From positions 1,715,133 through 1,779,132 of the forward strand of contig SCFE01000096.1 of the NCBI GenBank assembly GCA_004352715.1: 64,000 nucleotides of DNA, read 5' to 3'. Source of the stretch: Hofstenia miamia. Lineage: Eukaryota > Xenacoelomorpha > Acoela. Shown here piece after piece: positions 1 through 12,963 of this stretch. Every line of letters starts with the position of its first letter. The first letter of the stretch is position 1. Position numbers and translations under genes: made by a program. The notes beneath the pieces are model-generated. The model ran no database searches. It had not been told where the DNA came from and saw only the letters and a list, made by a program, of their open reading frames with translations.

Positions 1-3000
1 AAAACATTAAGTAAAACAGATTATTACACACGACTTCGCAATATATCACTAGTAGTATAAGCGTCACACAATTAAACCACAGCGCAGACATAATCAAAAG
101 CAAGGCCAACTATACACATGGCGCCGCGGATAGCCAACTAACAAATTTCTAAGCATAATTTCTTGTTTGAGGTTTTTCGCAGACACCAGTGATGTCAGAA
201 AGGAGAGAAGAAGGCCGCTACTGCCCTCCTTCGAATTGTTAACAGGTCTTCTGGTAAAATTATAGTTCAAAAAATTGTAGAATAAAAAACAGATAGAACG
301 ATGTGACATGTTCACTAAGGTGCGGCAAAAAACAAAAATTGCCACACAGGACCGCTCATTTGTAGGTTTATTGCATTCAATGAAAAAAAATATACCAGCA
401 TAAAAATAAATCCAATTCAATAATATTTACGGGTTGCGCAATGGCCACAAATTAACCATTAGTAACTAGCGTCCTCATTTCTTACAACACGGACATTTAA
501 ATATAATAAATTTTATCTCTTATTTTAATCGAATGAAACCAGAAAGAAGGGATTAGAATGAAATTTATTTTCAAAGTTTAATTGACTGCAAATTTTTAAG
601 CATCATAAATGATTTGTTAAGCAATAACTCAAAGTTTCGCATCAATGTGTAAAGATTTGTTGCTACTCAGGAGGTAGAACGTAGATAAGTTAATCCACTT
701 TTTAATTATATACATATGTAACTAAGCTTTGATAATATTCACCGATGCAGTGGAACCAAACTTCACAGCCTGAAAAATTTTTTTGTTTGATGCTTCCAAG
801 AGATTGCTACCATGATTATTGACATGCGGTATAAGAGAAAAATACCAACTATCACGTCATGCCATATAGAATAATTGATAATCTCAGTAAGCTCCATCAA
901 TAATACTAAAAATATTGTCAATCAGAATATGTTTATTAAAAAATTTGGAGAATATTCTTGACGTAACTTGAACGTGAGAACTTGCACCTTGCATGTCGAC
1001 GTCGCATTTTCGACATACTCTCCTCCCGTGATAGATTGATTGTTGGCCTACAATCAATAAAACTGAGTAAATAACAGCAGTAGAAGCAATGCCACTCTAA
1101 ATACAGGCTTGAAGGATGAAATTATTCAATTTTCTCAAAATTCCTTCAGTTTCGCTAACTGCTTACCAATTATAAAGATCCTCATTTTTCTTGGTTCTCC
1201 CCCCCCCGTACAATGACGTTCTTCAGCTTTTTTCATATTCCTGGGGATATACATAGTGTACGAGGGGTGGCTCGTGCAATATATTCTGTGAAAATTTGGA
1301 TATTCCAGTAGGAGTGTAGTAGACTACAATCATTGTTTATAGCCAAGCATACTTCATGTTATCACGGAAATTGGTACAAAGGCGATGAATCAGCATTTAT
1401 AGTATTTATCTAATGTTTTAGTTAGGCTTCCGTTCTTTGATGCCGGGAGAACCTCCAATGAAAAAGTGAAGGAACATTTCGTCAGAAATAACTCAGCTGA
1501 AAGAGGAGTTGGAATAGGTTCTAGCTAAGAAGAAAGCTGAACTTCAGTAAATGCCAGAATAATATCGGTAAACATATACGAAAGGGGTGAGAAAAATACA
1601 GCTTCAATGATAAATTTTCTTTCAAGTTATCTATGTTTTTGCTATTTGCATAATCAATAAATATCAAATAATTTCGCTTAGCAATTTAGGGTAAATTTAA
1701 AAAAAATTTACGGAGAATACGCGACCCCTAACTCCTTCGCAATTTATTTCAAACTTTGTTCTAAAAATTGACATTTTAATTCATAATCCCTATCCAATGA
1801 TGTTCATCTATAATGTATACTGTTTTTAGCATAGTAAACAAGACACACTAAATTCAATTCAAATCTGTAAAACACACAGCACACAATACATTTTGATGAT
1901 CTTCTTAATTTCACCAATTATCCCAGTAGTTTGTTTAAATAGTTTCACTGTTAAATGCGCTACACGGCAGGCGAACATAGAAGTGTATTGATAACATAAT
2001 AAAATTTGAATGACTATGCTTTGTCAATAACAAAAACCTTGTAGCTCAGTTTTTGCATAAAATATTTTTTACATTAATAATTTAAAATAACTTGTAAGTG
2101 CATTAAACTCATAATTGAATCAAAATGCTTGAACATTTTCAACAAATTCATTACTCATTGTGAATAAAAAATTGGAGACGTTGCTGTTTATGTATGAATT
2201 CATTTTGTAAAATTAGGTTACAGTAATTATATCAGTTGTACACTTACAGTTATTGAAGAGAAATATTAAACGAAAATGTGTTTAATGCTATTAGCATAAA
2301 AATTTTTAACAGTGTATATATTTCTGAAAAATTAACTAATTTCTTAATAGATTTCAGCAAAACACAACCTTTGAGGATTATTTTAAAAAGCTACATATAA
2401 AAAACAACAAATGAGCATGACAAATACCAACACGAAACATTTATAAAGAAAATAAACTTCAACATGAGTTACCAACTCCTCAGAGATGATGATCTTCCAA
2501 TTTTGCAATGAGTCGTTGTCATAATTGTAGTGATGTAGCAATTAACATTACCAAAGTATACCTGCAGGAATTGCAAATACTGTTTGTCTGGTATATGAAA
2601 ATATATAAATCCCTACGAAACGCTATTTGCAGCGATGGAACTAATTGAGCGCTAAATTGTACGTGTGTCATTGCCACTATACTAAAAATGTTGGAAAACA
2701 ATATTTTGCTGGTTACCTCAGAAGAAAATCTGGATTATACTTTAACAAAAAGTATTTCAGAGAAGATGAAATTTTAGTACAGTCAAACCATTCTATTATT
2801 TATCCAACAAAAATTGCCTAACTGCAGTTGCTTGCATCTACGGCCTGCTATAGACTTTAAATGATATAATTGCTTACTCCAGGTCAAGAGATAAAACATA
2901 TTTACTAGAACAATTCACTCATTCATATTTGCCTTTTATTACTAAGTCCTACATCACATTGATCACATTGGATAATTAGTTCATCATTGTGGTATTGGAG

Positions 3001-3522
3001 TTAGTAGCTGTCTACTCAACAATTAGTAAATGTATTAGAGAAAATCACTGAAGGAATAAACACTATCAATACTAGAATTGATGAAACAATCATAATGTTC
3101 TCCTACATTCGCTCAGCCGCCTATTTGAAGGGGGAATGGGCAATCCAAAGGATTTCGTATCTCTAGGCCTAATAATGGGAATGCTGATGCATGGAATGAA
3201 ATGTGATAGCATCTTAAACGATTCTATAAAACATTTTCCGTTAGTATTATAATTTCAGTATTTTAAAATTTATAGGAAAAACAAATGAGTTTTATAACTT
3301 GATTTGCTACAACAATTTGCGTATTGACTATGGAGTCACTATTTTAGTTGGTCCTGCTTAAATACAAATGAATAGGTATGTTGACAGCAAACGCAAACAG
3401 CAACACAAACAGAATTGCAATTGAAAAGAAATTCAATAACTGTTCAAACACAGAAAGTGATTAAAGAATACTTGTTTTAATGTATACATGAAAATCAATT
3501 GTTGAACACACAAAATATAAAC
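1..3522. other. LZTR1 downstream intron / intergenic, no exon recognised
   Basis: This is 3.5 kb of AT-rich DNA downstream of the donor site of the LZTR1 exon at 3523. LZTR1 runs on the minus strand, so its remaining Kelch and BTB exons should lie here or beyond the left edge. I looked on the minus strand for further Kelch FGG/YDG motifs and saw none, so the following intron is probably long. A mariner-like end motif at 1258 is listed separately. Short coiled-coil-like reading frames near 1441-1545 and 3020-3120 are interrupted by stops and are not called. Confidence 0.4.
1258..1290 (+). repeat. Possible mariner-type terminal repeat
   Basis: The motif TACGAGGGGTGGCTCGTG resembles mariner terminal inverted repeats, which often begin TACGAGGGG after the TA target. 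It shares its first nine bases with the mariner end at 11100. No matching second end and no transposase reading frame was found nearby, so it is a truncated copy or a chance match. Confidence 0.3.
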
Positions 3523-3897
3523 CTGATGTAGATCATTTTTATTGGTCAGGTTGGAATTAGAATAAATGTCTCCTGTATAGCCACCGAACACATACATTGA
3601 CCCACAGTGTACAACAGCTGAGTGATGATATCTCGGCAATGGCTGTCCTGTAGTAACAAGCGGATCCCATCGACTTTTGGCAGGATCATAACGCAAAAGG
3701 TCATTTAGCATGCGGTTACCATCATCGCCACCAAACACATAAATGAATTCTTTGTGAGTTACCATGGTATGCTTGCTTCTTAATGCACCAGGAACGTCAC
3801 AAGGCGAGTGCAGACAAGTCCACCGATGAATGGGTTCACCCCAGCGTGAGTCATAATTATCATCGGAAAAATTGTTCCAATTCCAATCATCCATCAA
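3523..3897 (-). CDS. LZTR1: LZTR1, first visible coding exon (Kelch repeats 1-2)
   Basis: LZTR1 is the substrate adaptor of a CUL3 ubiquitin ligase that targets RIT1 and RAS GTPases. The 124 codons from the ATG at 3894 hold two Kelch blades at the N-terminus. Diagnostic strings are [37 protein letters not shown] and [14 protein letters not shown] followed by KNDL, nearly identical to animal LZTR1. The exon ends CTACATCAG before a GT donor (3522-3521), in phase 0. A TTTCAG acceptor lies immediately before TTG ATG, so the exon is internal: either translation starts at this ATG after a 5'UTR intron, or a short upstream coding exon exists that I could not find. Later Kelch blades and the BTB-BACK domains are not in view. 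ZNF330 lies about 1.1 kb upstream on the same strand. Confidence 0.88.
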
Positions 3898-4983
3898 CTG
3901 AAATGGAAAATAAATATAGTTAAATTAATACTGACCAAAATAAAGTGTAGCATGAATATTTTTAAAAAAATTAAGTGCAGAAGCATTACTATTCTACCAG
4001 GTCTTACATCCCGTTTCGATTTTCTGTAAATATATGCGTAACTGAATGAGAAAAATACAAGGAAACATATGCCGCCGAATCGCTCTTTCTATCTTACTTT
4101 ACTACGATATGGACCCAGAAAAGTTTTCAAAAAACAGTTACACTCTCTCCATTTATGAAATTAAGTTCAAACATATTTCCAAGTTTTAACATACAACATC
4201 AAATTATTGCTAACATAATATATTAATAAAAACCATATTTTTGTTTCTCACTGCTTTCATCTATTACTTCGCAAACAATGTGCATAACATATATACAGAA
4301 AATAATTCATCATTTTATCCTCTCGAGCACTGCGAATGATCAGTCATCACTAAAATTTAGGAAAACATTTTTTCAAAGAATTTTTTGTAGAAATAATTTA
4401 TAGTTTTTCTGCACTGAAATTCCAAATATCTCTATGTCACTGCAAATCATAGCTGATTCTAACATAAACAATTTAAACTCTGAAATTATATTTATAATAC
4501 ACCAAGCTACACATAGACGGCCACACAACATTTACCAAGCTTACGTTATATATTTTAGTTTGTATTACCATCTGCAAATAAATTATTCTTAACTATTATC
4601 ATTAAATGTGGGTGAAACTTAAATATTACTGTTCTAGCACATTAGAGACATACTCTCAAATAGAGGTTTTCGATTTCCAAAGAGAGGAATTAGTAGTGAT
4701 TGGAAAAACCTTGTTTATAAAATTGCAAATTCTTTCTACTGACTCAGGATGCATAATTAAAAACCGATTTCACTTATAATTCGGCCAATTGGCAAAACGA
4801 ATGTGTTGGTAATATAATAATTATAATAAAATTATATCTAAAAATTTTACACACGCATATTATATTAATATTATTTAAAACAAAAGTGAACAAGTACTTT
4901 AATTGATTAATAAAAGGTAAAATTATTTTCAATAATTATAAACTATTAACTTACGCAAATTAAAACGAATGAACAAAAAATAT

Positions 4984-6184
<1,201 letters not shown>

Positions 6185-6572
6185 TTAAAGTACACCACTA
6201 GACAACACTTTGTACTATATTAACTGCAGTATGTCAAATTTATATCGATTTTGCGATAATATGTATTTACAATATAAATTTAAAAGGAATCGAAAATGAA
6301 TTGAAATTGAAAAGTACTTACATTAAAATAGTAGTATTTGAAACTCAAAAGATATTTTCGGTTATGTTTAAACGGTTATACAATGCAAAATAATGTACAA
6401 TGTGAAAAATCAGGGAATGAAAATAGAAATATTTTAATGATAAGAATACAGACCCCGGTATACCATAAACCTAGAACAAATAAATGCTCCACAATCCGTG
6501 AACTGTGGAGATTTCGATATCAAGTTCGACAACAAGAATCCGATACCGCGTTTGAAGTGTGAGTTGGCAGCT

Positions 6573-6576
6573 TTAT

Positions 6577-6611
<35 letters not shown>
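6573..6611. repeat. CA/TA microsatellite
   Basis: A run of CA dinucleotides passes directly into TA dinucleotides, between the ZNF330 start and the open frame that follows. Confidence 0.9.
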
Positions 6612-6666
6612 ATTTTCTTTCCAAATCTGTTCTGAAAAAGATTTTGAATCGAAACCGGTCGCATCT

Positions 6667-7092
6667 ATGAAGTTCAGTAATCTAATACTTTCATATATTA
6701 ATTCGAAAATACTGACAGCTAAAGAAATAGACAATTTTGGAAAATTTAGAAAACTACATTTAAAAATACAAAAAGACAAATTACGCATAAAATTCATTAA
6801 AGCAATATCAATACCACAACATCTAAAACCATATAGTGAACATTTCAAGAAAAGTCAATTGAAATGCTTAAAATCTATATTAAAAGATACATTTAGACAA
6901 TCTGGGAAAAACGAATTGGGCCTTGAAGAAATGCAAAACAAGGATCCTGTAGCAAAGTTACTGTGTTCTCCTTCATTAATTTATGAATATACACGTGAAG
7001 ATTTTCAAAAATCTTACATCGAAGAGACACAAGGAGACCTTACTACAAGAATCCATAAACATTTTTTAGGTCTCACCTCACAAAAACATTAA
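6667..7092 (+). CDS. Unrecognised lysine-rich open frame, 141 codons
   Basis: This open frame is divergent from ZNF330, about 550 bp away. The frame stays open upstream of the ATG (…KDFESKPVASM), so it could be an exon rather than a full gene. It is basic and helix-rich, without membrane segments or a motif I recognise. Its middle part (6756-6951) is repeated at 7086-7281 with frame-breaking changes, which is unusual for a functional exon and may mean the whole block is repeat-derived. Treat the coding call as weak. Confidence 0.3.
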   Translation: MKFSNLILSYINSKILTAKEIDNFGKFRKLHLKIQKDKLRIKFIKAISIPQHLKPYSEHFKKSQLKCLKSILKDTFRQSGKNELGLEEMQNKDPVAKLLCSPSLIYEYTREDFQKSYIEETQGDLTTRIHKHFLGLTSQKH

Positions 7093-7281
7093 AAATACAA
7101 AAATAACAATTACGCGAGAAAATTCAAAAAAGCAATATCAACCAAAAAACATATAAACACATAGTGTGAATTTTTAAAAAAAAATCTCAATTGAAACTTA
7201 TAAAATATATATTAAAAGATACATTTACACAATCTGAGAAAAACGAATTGGGCCTTGAAGAAATGCAAAACAAGGATCATG
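6756..7281 (+). repeat. Tandem duplication, 330 bp period, running into a gap
   Basis: The segment 6756-6951 recurs at 7086-7281, offset 330 bp, with many substitutions and small indels. Shared landmarks include ATTAAAAGATACATTTA and CGAATTGGGCCTTGAAGAAA. The second copy is cut by the N run that starts at 7282, so more units may lie in the gap. Confidence 0.85.
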
Positions 7282-7422
7282 NNNNNNNNNNNNNNNNNNN
7301 NNNNNNNNNNNNNNNNNNNNNNNNNNNNNNNNNNNNNNNNNNNNNNNNNNNNNNNNNNNNNNNNNNNNNNNNNNNNNNNNNNNNNNNNNNNNNNNNNNNN
7401 NNNNNNNNNNNNNNNNNNNNNN
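7282..7422. other. Assembly gap, 141 N
   Basis: A run of N lies between a tandem duplication and a TA microsatellite. Any frames called across it are artefacts. Confidence 0.99.
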
Positions 7423-7597
7423 TATATATATATATATATATATACAGTACTGGCCAAAAGTTTGGGAACACTTTCCAAATTTAGAAATTTTTGTATTTCA
7501 CACTAAAAAACGCAATATAGAAACAATATAATAACACAATGTAGAAACAATATGATAACACCGTGTAGAAAGTAAATAGTTAATTCAGAAAAACTCA

Positions 7598-8182
7598 CTA
7601 ATATTTTGTATGTTCGCCATTATTGACCAAACACGCAGAAATGCAATTTGACATTGACTCGACAAGCTTTCTACAATAATCATCAGTAATCTCTGTGCAC
7701 CATACCACTTTAATTTGCTCCTTCAGATCGTCGAAAGATGTGCATTGGCGCTTCCTCAGACAGTTTTTGATATGATGTCGCGGCCAGTTCTCAAGCAGCC
7801 GAAAATCTTGTAATGCAATCCACTGTTTCACAACTTTGGCGCTGTGGCAAGGAGCACTATTTTGTTGTAGTGCAGATGTTCCTCGAATTATTTTGAGGTA
7901 TCCCTTGGCTGTGACTGTCTCGTTGTGAGGAACAAAATGCAGACCAGCACGCCCATTCGCAGTTATAGCACACCAAATCATCACAGAAGGTGCTGAGCGG
8001 ACAGTTTGTTGCGTGTAAGATGTGTTGAATCTTTGGTTTCTTGGTCGTCGAACGTGTGGACGGTATGATGTAAACTGGCAAATCTTGGATTCGTCACTAA
8101 ACATTACTTGATGCCACATCTCAGAGGTGTAGTGTTGGTATTGCCTGCAGAAGCGCAACCGGTCTCGAATGTTCTTTGAAGA
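7598..8182 (-). pseudogene. Tc1-type transposase, C-terminal half, broken
   Basis: The visible frame includes MWHQVMFSDESKI, with the first catalytic Asp, then SVMIWCAI and HNETVTAKGYL. These are typical Tc1 transposase motifs of the DDE integrase fold. The second catalytic motif, normally QQDNAPCH, reads QQNSAPCH, so the Asp is lost. The third motif (SPDLNPIENLW) is absent; the frame jumps from LLENWP to a basic stretch, suggesting a short internal deletion. The enzyme encoded by this copy should be inactive. The N-terminal helix-turn-helix part is hidden in the gap. Confidence 0.85.
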
Positions 8183-8995
8183 NNNNNNNNNNNNNNNNNN
8201 NNNNNNNNNNNNNNNNNNNNNNNNNNNNNNNNNNNNNNNNNNNNNNNNNNNNNNNNNNNNNNNNNNNNNNNNNNNNNNNNNNNNNNNNNNNNNNNNNNNN
8301 NNNNNNNNNNNNNNNNNNNNNNNNNNNNNNNNNNNNNNNNNNNNNNNNNNNNNNNNNNNNNNNNNNNNNNNNNNNNNNNNNNNNNNNNNNNNNNNNNNNN
8401 NNNNNNNNNNNNNNNNNNNNNNNNNNNNNNNNNNNNNNNNNNNNNNNNNNNNNNNNNNNNNNNNNNNNNNNNNNNNNNNNNNNNNNNNNNNNNNNNNNNN
8501 NNNNNNNNNNNNNNNNNNNNNNNNNNNNNNNNNNNNNNNNNNNNNNNNNNNNNNNNNNNNNNNNNNNNNNNNNNNNNNNNNNNNNNNNNNNNNNNNNNNN
8601 NNNNNNNNNNNNNNNNNNNNNNNNNNNNNNNNNNNNNNNNNNNNNNNNNNNNNNNNNNNNNNNNNNNNNNNNNNNNNNNNNNNNNNNNNNNNNNNNNNNN
8701 NNNNNNNNNNNNNNNNNNNNNNNNNNNNNNNNNNNNNNNNNNNNNNNNNNNNNNNNNNNNNNNNNNNNNNNNNNNNNNNNNNNNNNNNNNNNNNNNNNNN
8801 NNNNNNNNNNNNNNNNNNNNNNNNNNNNNNNNNNNNNNNNNNNNNNNNNNNNNNNNNNNNNNNNNNNNNNNNNNNNNNNNNNNNNNNNNNNNNNNNNNNN
8901 NNNNNNNNNNNNNNNNNNNNNNNNNNNNNNNNNNNNNNNNNNNNNNNNNNNNNNNNNNNNNNNNNNNNNNNNNNNNNNNNNNNNNNNNNNNNNNN
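8183..8995. other. Assembly gap, 813 N
   Basis: A run of N hides the N-terminal half of the Tc1-like transposase and its other terminal repeat. Confidence 0.99.
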
Positions 8996-9026
<31 letters not shown>

Positions 9027-9029
<3 letters not shown>

Positions 9030-10834
9030 GCGATAAAGCTAAGGCAATTTTGTGGAATTCTTAAAAAACATGCTGAATTATCCACTGACAGGTTTCCAAA
9101 TACTATTAATTCGCAAAAACAACGACCGGTTTTTCAAAATGTGCTCTGTCCTGCATGGCATAGGTACAAATATCTCTGAAGTTGACCTTAATCGTTTCTG
9201 GTAGATTCAGCCGCTGCTAAATTCTGTAACATCTGACACACAAAAAATGGTTTCACTCCGGGATTATTGTTAAACTGTATACTACAAACGAATTAGTTCA
9301 ATATGGCAGAAAAATTTGTGTTGGGTTGATATTAGATTTTGTTCTATGTGTACTCAGGAAATGGTATATGATCAATGACTTTATTAGCCGCTGAAGGCAT
9401 ACACAACAAAGAAATAAAAACAAGTCAAGTTTTACGGCAGCGAGGACAGTCACAGGAGATGAAATAGGAGCAAATGGAAGAGTAGGCGAAGTTGGAGAAG
9501 GGCTCAGCAAAGAGGAAAGCCATCAAAGATTTCTTGAAATATGTTCAAATGGGGTTGGTAGGTAGGTCATCATTCTGCAGCCCCCTTCACCTTTGACACA
9601 ACTAGATGTTTATATTCATTAAATTGAATAGTAAATTATAGTCATATGATCAAAATACACACTTGAAAATAAGGTGAACAATCATATTTTCATAAAGACG
9701 TATTTTCTAATTGATAAAAAGACATGTACAATTCTTATGTTTCAATTGGCAACATCATGACTTAGATAAATCAATTATTTTTAAATAAAATGCTTTCATT
9801 TACATAAGGTGGGCTTTATAATCCCGAAAGCAAATGATATCAATAGGACCAATTTTTACTTTGAAAAACAACCTCTGTCACTGTGTAGACATTTTTGTGT
9901 GATTAGGACAGCATTGAAACGACGTCAGTTTTAGAAATCATTCAGTAAAACGCGATGGCATTTAAAATCGATGTATTATTCCAAAAGTTAGTAAGGATTA
10001 TTTTTTTAAAATCGATGTATTATTCCAAAAGTTAGTAAGGATTATTTTGTTTTGTAATGTTTACAGCATCTCAATTATGTCTAAAATTTCTAAAAAAAAA
10101 CAACAAAGCAACGCTGATAAATTAGTAATTAAAATTATAATTAAGGCTTATCAACGCGGAAAATCTCTGAGGCTCAGACAAGACCACGGGTGTAGTTGGG
10201 AGACGCCCATTTGAAGTCCGGCTTCTATTGATAAATTTTCGTTACTAACCTTTGGGACACATGGGGTTATTTTCTTCTCGTTTTTCTATAAATCCAAAAA
10301 CCAACCTGATAATTATTTAGCCCTGTTTGCTACTTAGTTTATCATTTTATTTGATTATTTTTTCGGTGTAAACACTATAGAAGTGAATGTGCAAACGTTT
10401 TTACGACATGAATGGGCTTAACATTTTTGGTTTAATAGGTCCCACATTGCTAACAAAATAGTATTACACAACAGAATCAGACAGATTTATTGTTGAGTAT
10501 TCCTATATGTGTTCTTTCTGTAATCATTTTGAGCTTCTTCCAATATTTACTCAATATTTTTCAAAATGAACAAGCGAAAAGAACTTCCACATTATAACAT
10601 GCCTCACTCAATTCATATATTAAATAATTATAAATAATAAATATAACACACTGAGCCGGAATAAAGCTAAATGTCGTAATATTAATCAACATGCGATCGA
10701 TTTAAATACCGATATTGCTTCATTAACTTTTTTATGTCGTATAATGCCTGAATTTTTTAGTGTTACAATCTTGCGCGATCTTCCAAGAATCATGTGTTAT
10801 AAAATAGGTAATCAACTAATCACTGCGAATGCTT
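9027..10834. other. Intergenic AT-rich stretch
   Basis: No gene is recognised. A frame at about 9391-9552 on the plus strand is open for some 50 codons (…TAARTVTGDEIGANGRVGEV…) but has no start or family. A 44 bp tandem duplication at 9963-10048 is listed separately. Confidence 0.4.
9963..10048. repeat. 44 bp tandem duplication, two copies
   Basis: AAAATCGATGTATTATTCCA and the following bases through GTAAGGATTATT occur twice with a period of exactly 44 bp and no substitutions seen. This is a recent slippage or duplication event in otherwise unique DNA. Confidence 0.95.
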
Positions 10835-10946
10835 TTATGACTTTTCACCCAAGTTAGGCTGCTTGAAAATTTCATAGAAAATAGACTTGTTTATATGTAT
10901 TTCTAATGCTCTCTCAAAATGATACTGATGCGAACTAAACAGACGC

Positions 10947-10947
<1 letters not shown>

Positions 10948-10982
<35 letters not shown>

Positions 10983-11100
10983 GACTTTATTCTCACAGAG
11001 AATAGAAAAGCGAACAAAAGCAGTAACTCATCAGGAGCGACATTGTCGACATAAACACTTAAGATAAAAACTGCATACATTATCCATGTTGAGTTTGTGT
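10948..11100 (-). mobile_element. LINE 3' end with (TTA)n tail
   Basis: Read on the minus strand, the sequence ends GAGAATAAAGTCTTT followed by about ten TTA/ATT units. This is the usual 3' terminus of CR1/L2-like non-LTR retrotransposons, whose tails are short microsatellites. It lies directly downstream, on the same strand, of the mariner copy and of a PHD-finger ORF1 fragment at 12565-12963, so all may be one LINE interrupted by a mariner. Confidence 0.6.
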
Positions 11101-11101
11101 A

Positions 11102-11537
11102 CGAGGGGCGTTCAATAAGTAATGGCAACTGGTTCATAGAATTTTTATTCACGAATAAAACAACACAATGACATTCAAAGTCCTTCAAAATACTCCCCTC
11201 GCACCTCCACGCAGCGTCGGTGTCTTCGTATCCATGCTTGGAACATTTCTGCGTACTCCGGAAGAGGGATACTCTTCAGCTCCTGATTTATCCTCCTAGC
11301 CAAATCTTGTTCTCTCGAAAAATTGCACCCAGCCATGCGTTCGGTGAGTTTTGGAAACGCCCAGAAATCGCACGGGGCAAGATCTGGGCTGTAGGGTGGG
11401 TGCGCCACTGGTTTCAGGCGGTTTTCGGTGATGAAATCCCTCGTTTTGGCAGCTGTGTGGCTTGAGGCATTGTCATGGTGGATGTGGATGCGACCATCTC
11501 GAAGTCTTTGTGGCCTCGTGGCGGCGACGCTCTGCAG
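11102..11537 (-). mobile_element. Mariner element, DD34D type, 3' part visible
   Basis: The end TACGAGGGGCGTTCAATAAG begins at TA 11100-11101 and is a mariner-type terminal repeat. The minus-strand transposase frame stops at 11175, about 70 bp inside the end. Visible motifs are IHHDNASSH (second catalytic Asp) and HPPYSPDLAPCDFW (third Asp), with 34 residues between the two aspartates, the DD34D signature of mariner. The frame is clean from the gap edge to the stop, so this part is not decayed. The first Asp, the N-terminal DNA-binding domain and the other terminal repeat are in the N run. Confidence 0.88.
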
Positions 11538-12537
11538 NNNNNNNNNNNNNNNNNNNNNNNNNNNNNNNNNNNNNNNNNNNNNNNNNNNNNNNNNNNNNNN
11601 NNNNNNNNNNNNNNNNNNNNNNNNNNNNNNNNNNNNNNNNNNNNNNNNNNNNNNNNNNNNNNNNNNNNNNNNNNNNNNNNNNNNNNNNNNNNNNNNNNNN
11701 NNNNNNNNNNNNNNNNNNNNNNNNNNNNNNNNNNNNNNNNNNNNNNNNNNNNNNNNNNNNNNNNNNNNNNNNNNNNNNNNNNNNNNNNNNNNNNNNNNNN
11801 NNNNNNNNNNNNNNNNNNNNNNNNNNNNNNNNNNNNNNNNNNNNNNNNNNNNNNNNNNNNNNNNNNNNNNNNNNNNNNNNNNNNNNNNNNNNNNNNNNNN
11901 NNNNNNNNNNNNNNNNNNNNNNNNNNNNNNNNNNNNNNNNNNNNNNNNNNNNNNNNNNNNNNNNNNNNNNNNNNNNNNNNNNNNNNNNNNNNNNNNNNNN
12001 NNNNNNNNNNNNNNNNNNNNNNNNNNNNNNNNNNNNNNNNNNNNNNNNNNNNNNNNNNNNNNNNNNNNNNNNNNNNNNNNNNNNNNNNNNNNNNNNNNNN
12101 NNNNNNNNNNNNNNNNNNNNNNNNNNNNNNNNNNNNNNNNNNNNNNNNNNNNNNNNNNNNNNNNNNNNNNNNNNNNNNNNNNNNNNNNNNNNNNNNNNNN
12201 NNNNNNNNNNNNNNNNNNNNNNNNNNNNNNNNNNNNNNNNNNNNNNNNNNNNNNNNNNNNNNNNNNNNNNNNNNNNNNNNNNNNNNNNNNNNNNNNNNNN
12301 NNNNNNNNNNNNNNNNNNNNNNNNNNNNNNNNNNNNNNNNNNNNNNNNNNNNNNNNNNNNNNNNNNNNNNNNNNNNNNNNNNNNNNNNNNNNNNNNNNNN
12401 NNNNNNNNNNNNNNNNNNNNNNNNNNNNNNNNNNNNNNNNNNNNNNNNNNNNNNNNNNNNNNNNNNNNNNNNNNNNNNNNNNNNNNNNNNNNNNNNNNNN
12501 NNNNNNNNNNNNNNNNNNNNNNNNNNNNNNNNNNNNN
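11538..12537. other. Assembly gap, 1000 N
   Basis: Exactly 1000 N, so probably a placeholder length rather than a measured gap. It hides the rest of the mariner. Confidence 0.99.
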
Positions 12538-12564
12538 GTTGGATTTCTCAGGAATACCATTTAT

Positions 12565-12963
12565 TCAAACAGTGTGAGTAATATCATATTGAGCAGATTC
12601 TGGAGCCCGTGTAGGCTGAGGAATGGAGAGAGCGGAGTCGAGCTTATTGTTAACAGACTTGTCAATGATACCCGGCAGCGTTGCCAGGAGGCATTCCTTA
12701 ACTGTTACCTCAATGATAGCTTTAGGATTCTCGAATGCTGTTCTATTATCGAGACAGGTTCCACATGAGTAAAGCAAACACTTAACTTTGATTATCTTCT
12801 GGATAAGATCTACCGGGATGCCACTGCAAGAGTAGTGGCACCACCGATCGCAAAAGTCACAGCAGATCCAGTCCTCAGACTTATCGTTTCCACGCCCACA
12901 CTTGTGACATGAATCACCGAGACGAAGATGCTTTGGTTCCTCGTCGTCTGTTTGTGTTACTGC
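12565..12963 (-). pseudogene. PHD-finger fragment, probably LINE ORF1
   Basis: A 132-codon open stretch (no ATG; a TGA lies just upstream at 12964-12966) encodes a C4-H-C3 PHD finger: SCHKCGRGNDKSEDW, then CCDFCDRWCHYSCSGIP, then YSCGTC. The remainder is a low-complexity tail ending DITHTV. PHD fingers read histone H3 tails. Outside host chromatin proteins they are common in ORF1 of CR1-like LINEs in invertebrates. The same-strand LINE tail at 10948 supports the LINE reading. A host PHD exon cannot be excluded because the flanks are a gap and unrecognised DNA. Confidence 0.55.

Larger units (their letters stand above)
7445..8995 (-). mobile_element. Tc1-like transposon inserted in a (TA)n tract, 3' part visible
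   Basis: The left end CAGTACTGGCCAAAAGTTTG is a typical Tc1-family terminal repeat and directly follows TA at 7443-7444. TA microsatellite flanks both sides (7423-7444 and 8996-9026), consistent with the TA target preference of Tc1/mariner. The transposase runs on the minus strand towards this end. The opposite terminal repeat and the N-terminal half of the gene are inside the N run 8183-8995. The implied length, about 1.55 kb if the gap size is right, is normal for the group. Confidence 0.8.

Noticed and set aside
1441-1560. Coiled-coil-like plus-strand peptide (QLKEELE, VLAKKKAELQ)
   Set aside because: It is interrupted by several stops within 100 bp and has no donor or acceptor signals; too short to support a pseudogene call.
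8169-9179. Long open frames across N runs (also at 11428-12768 and 39763-40925)
   Set aside because: They are open only because N codons contain no stops; the flanking real sequence has no coding signal except the transposases already listed.
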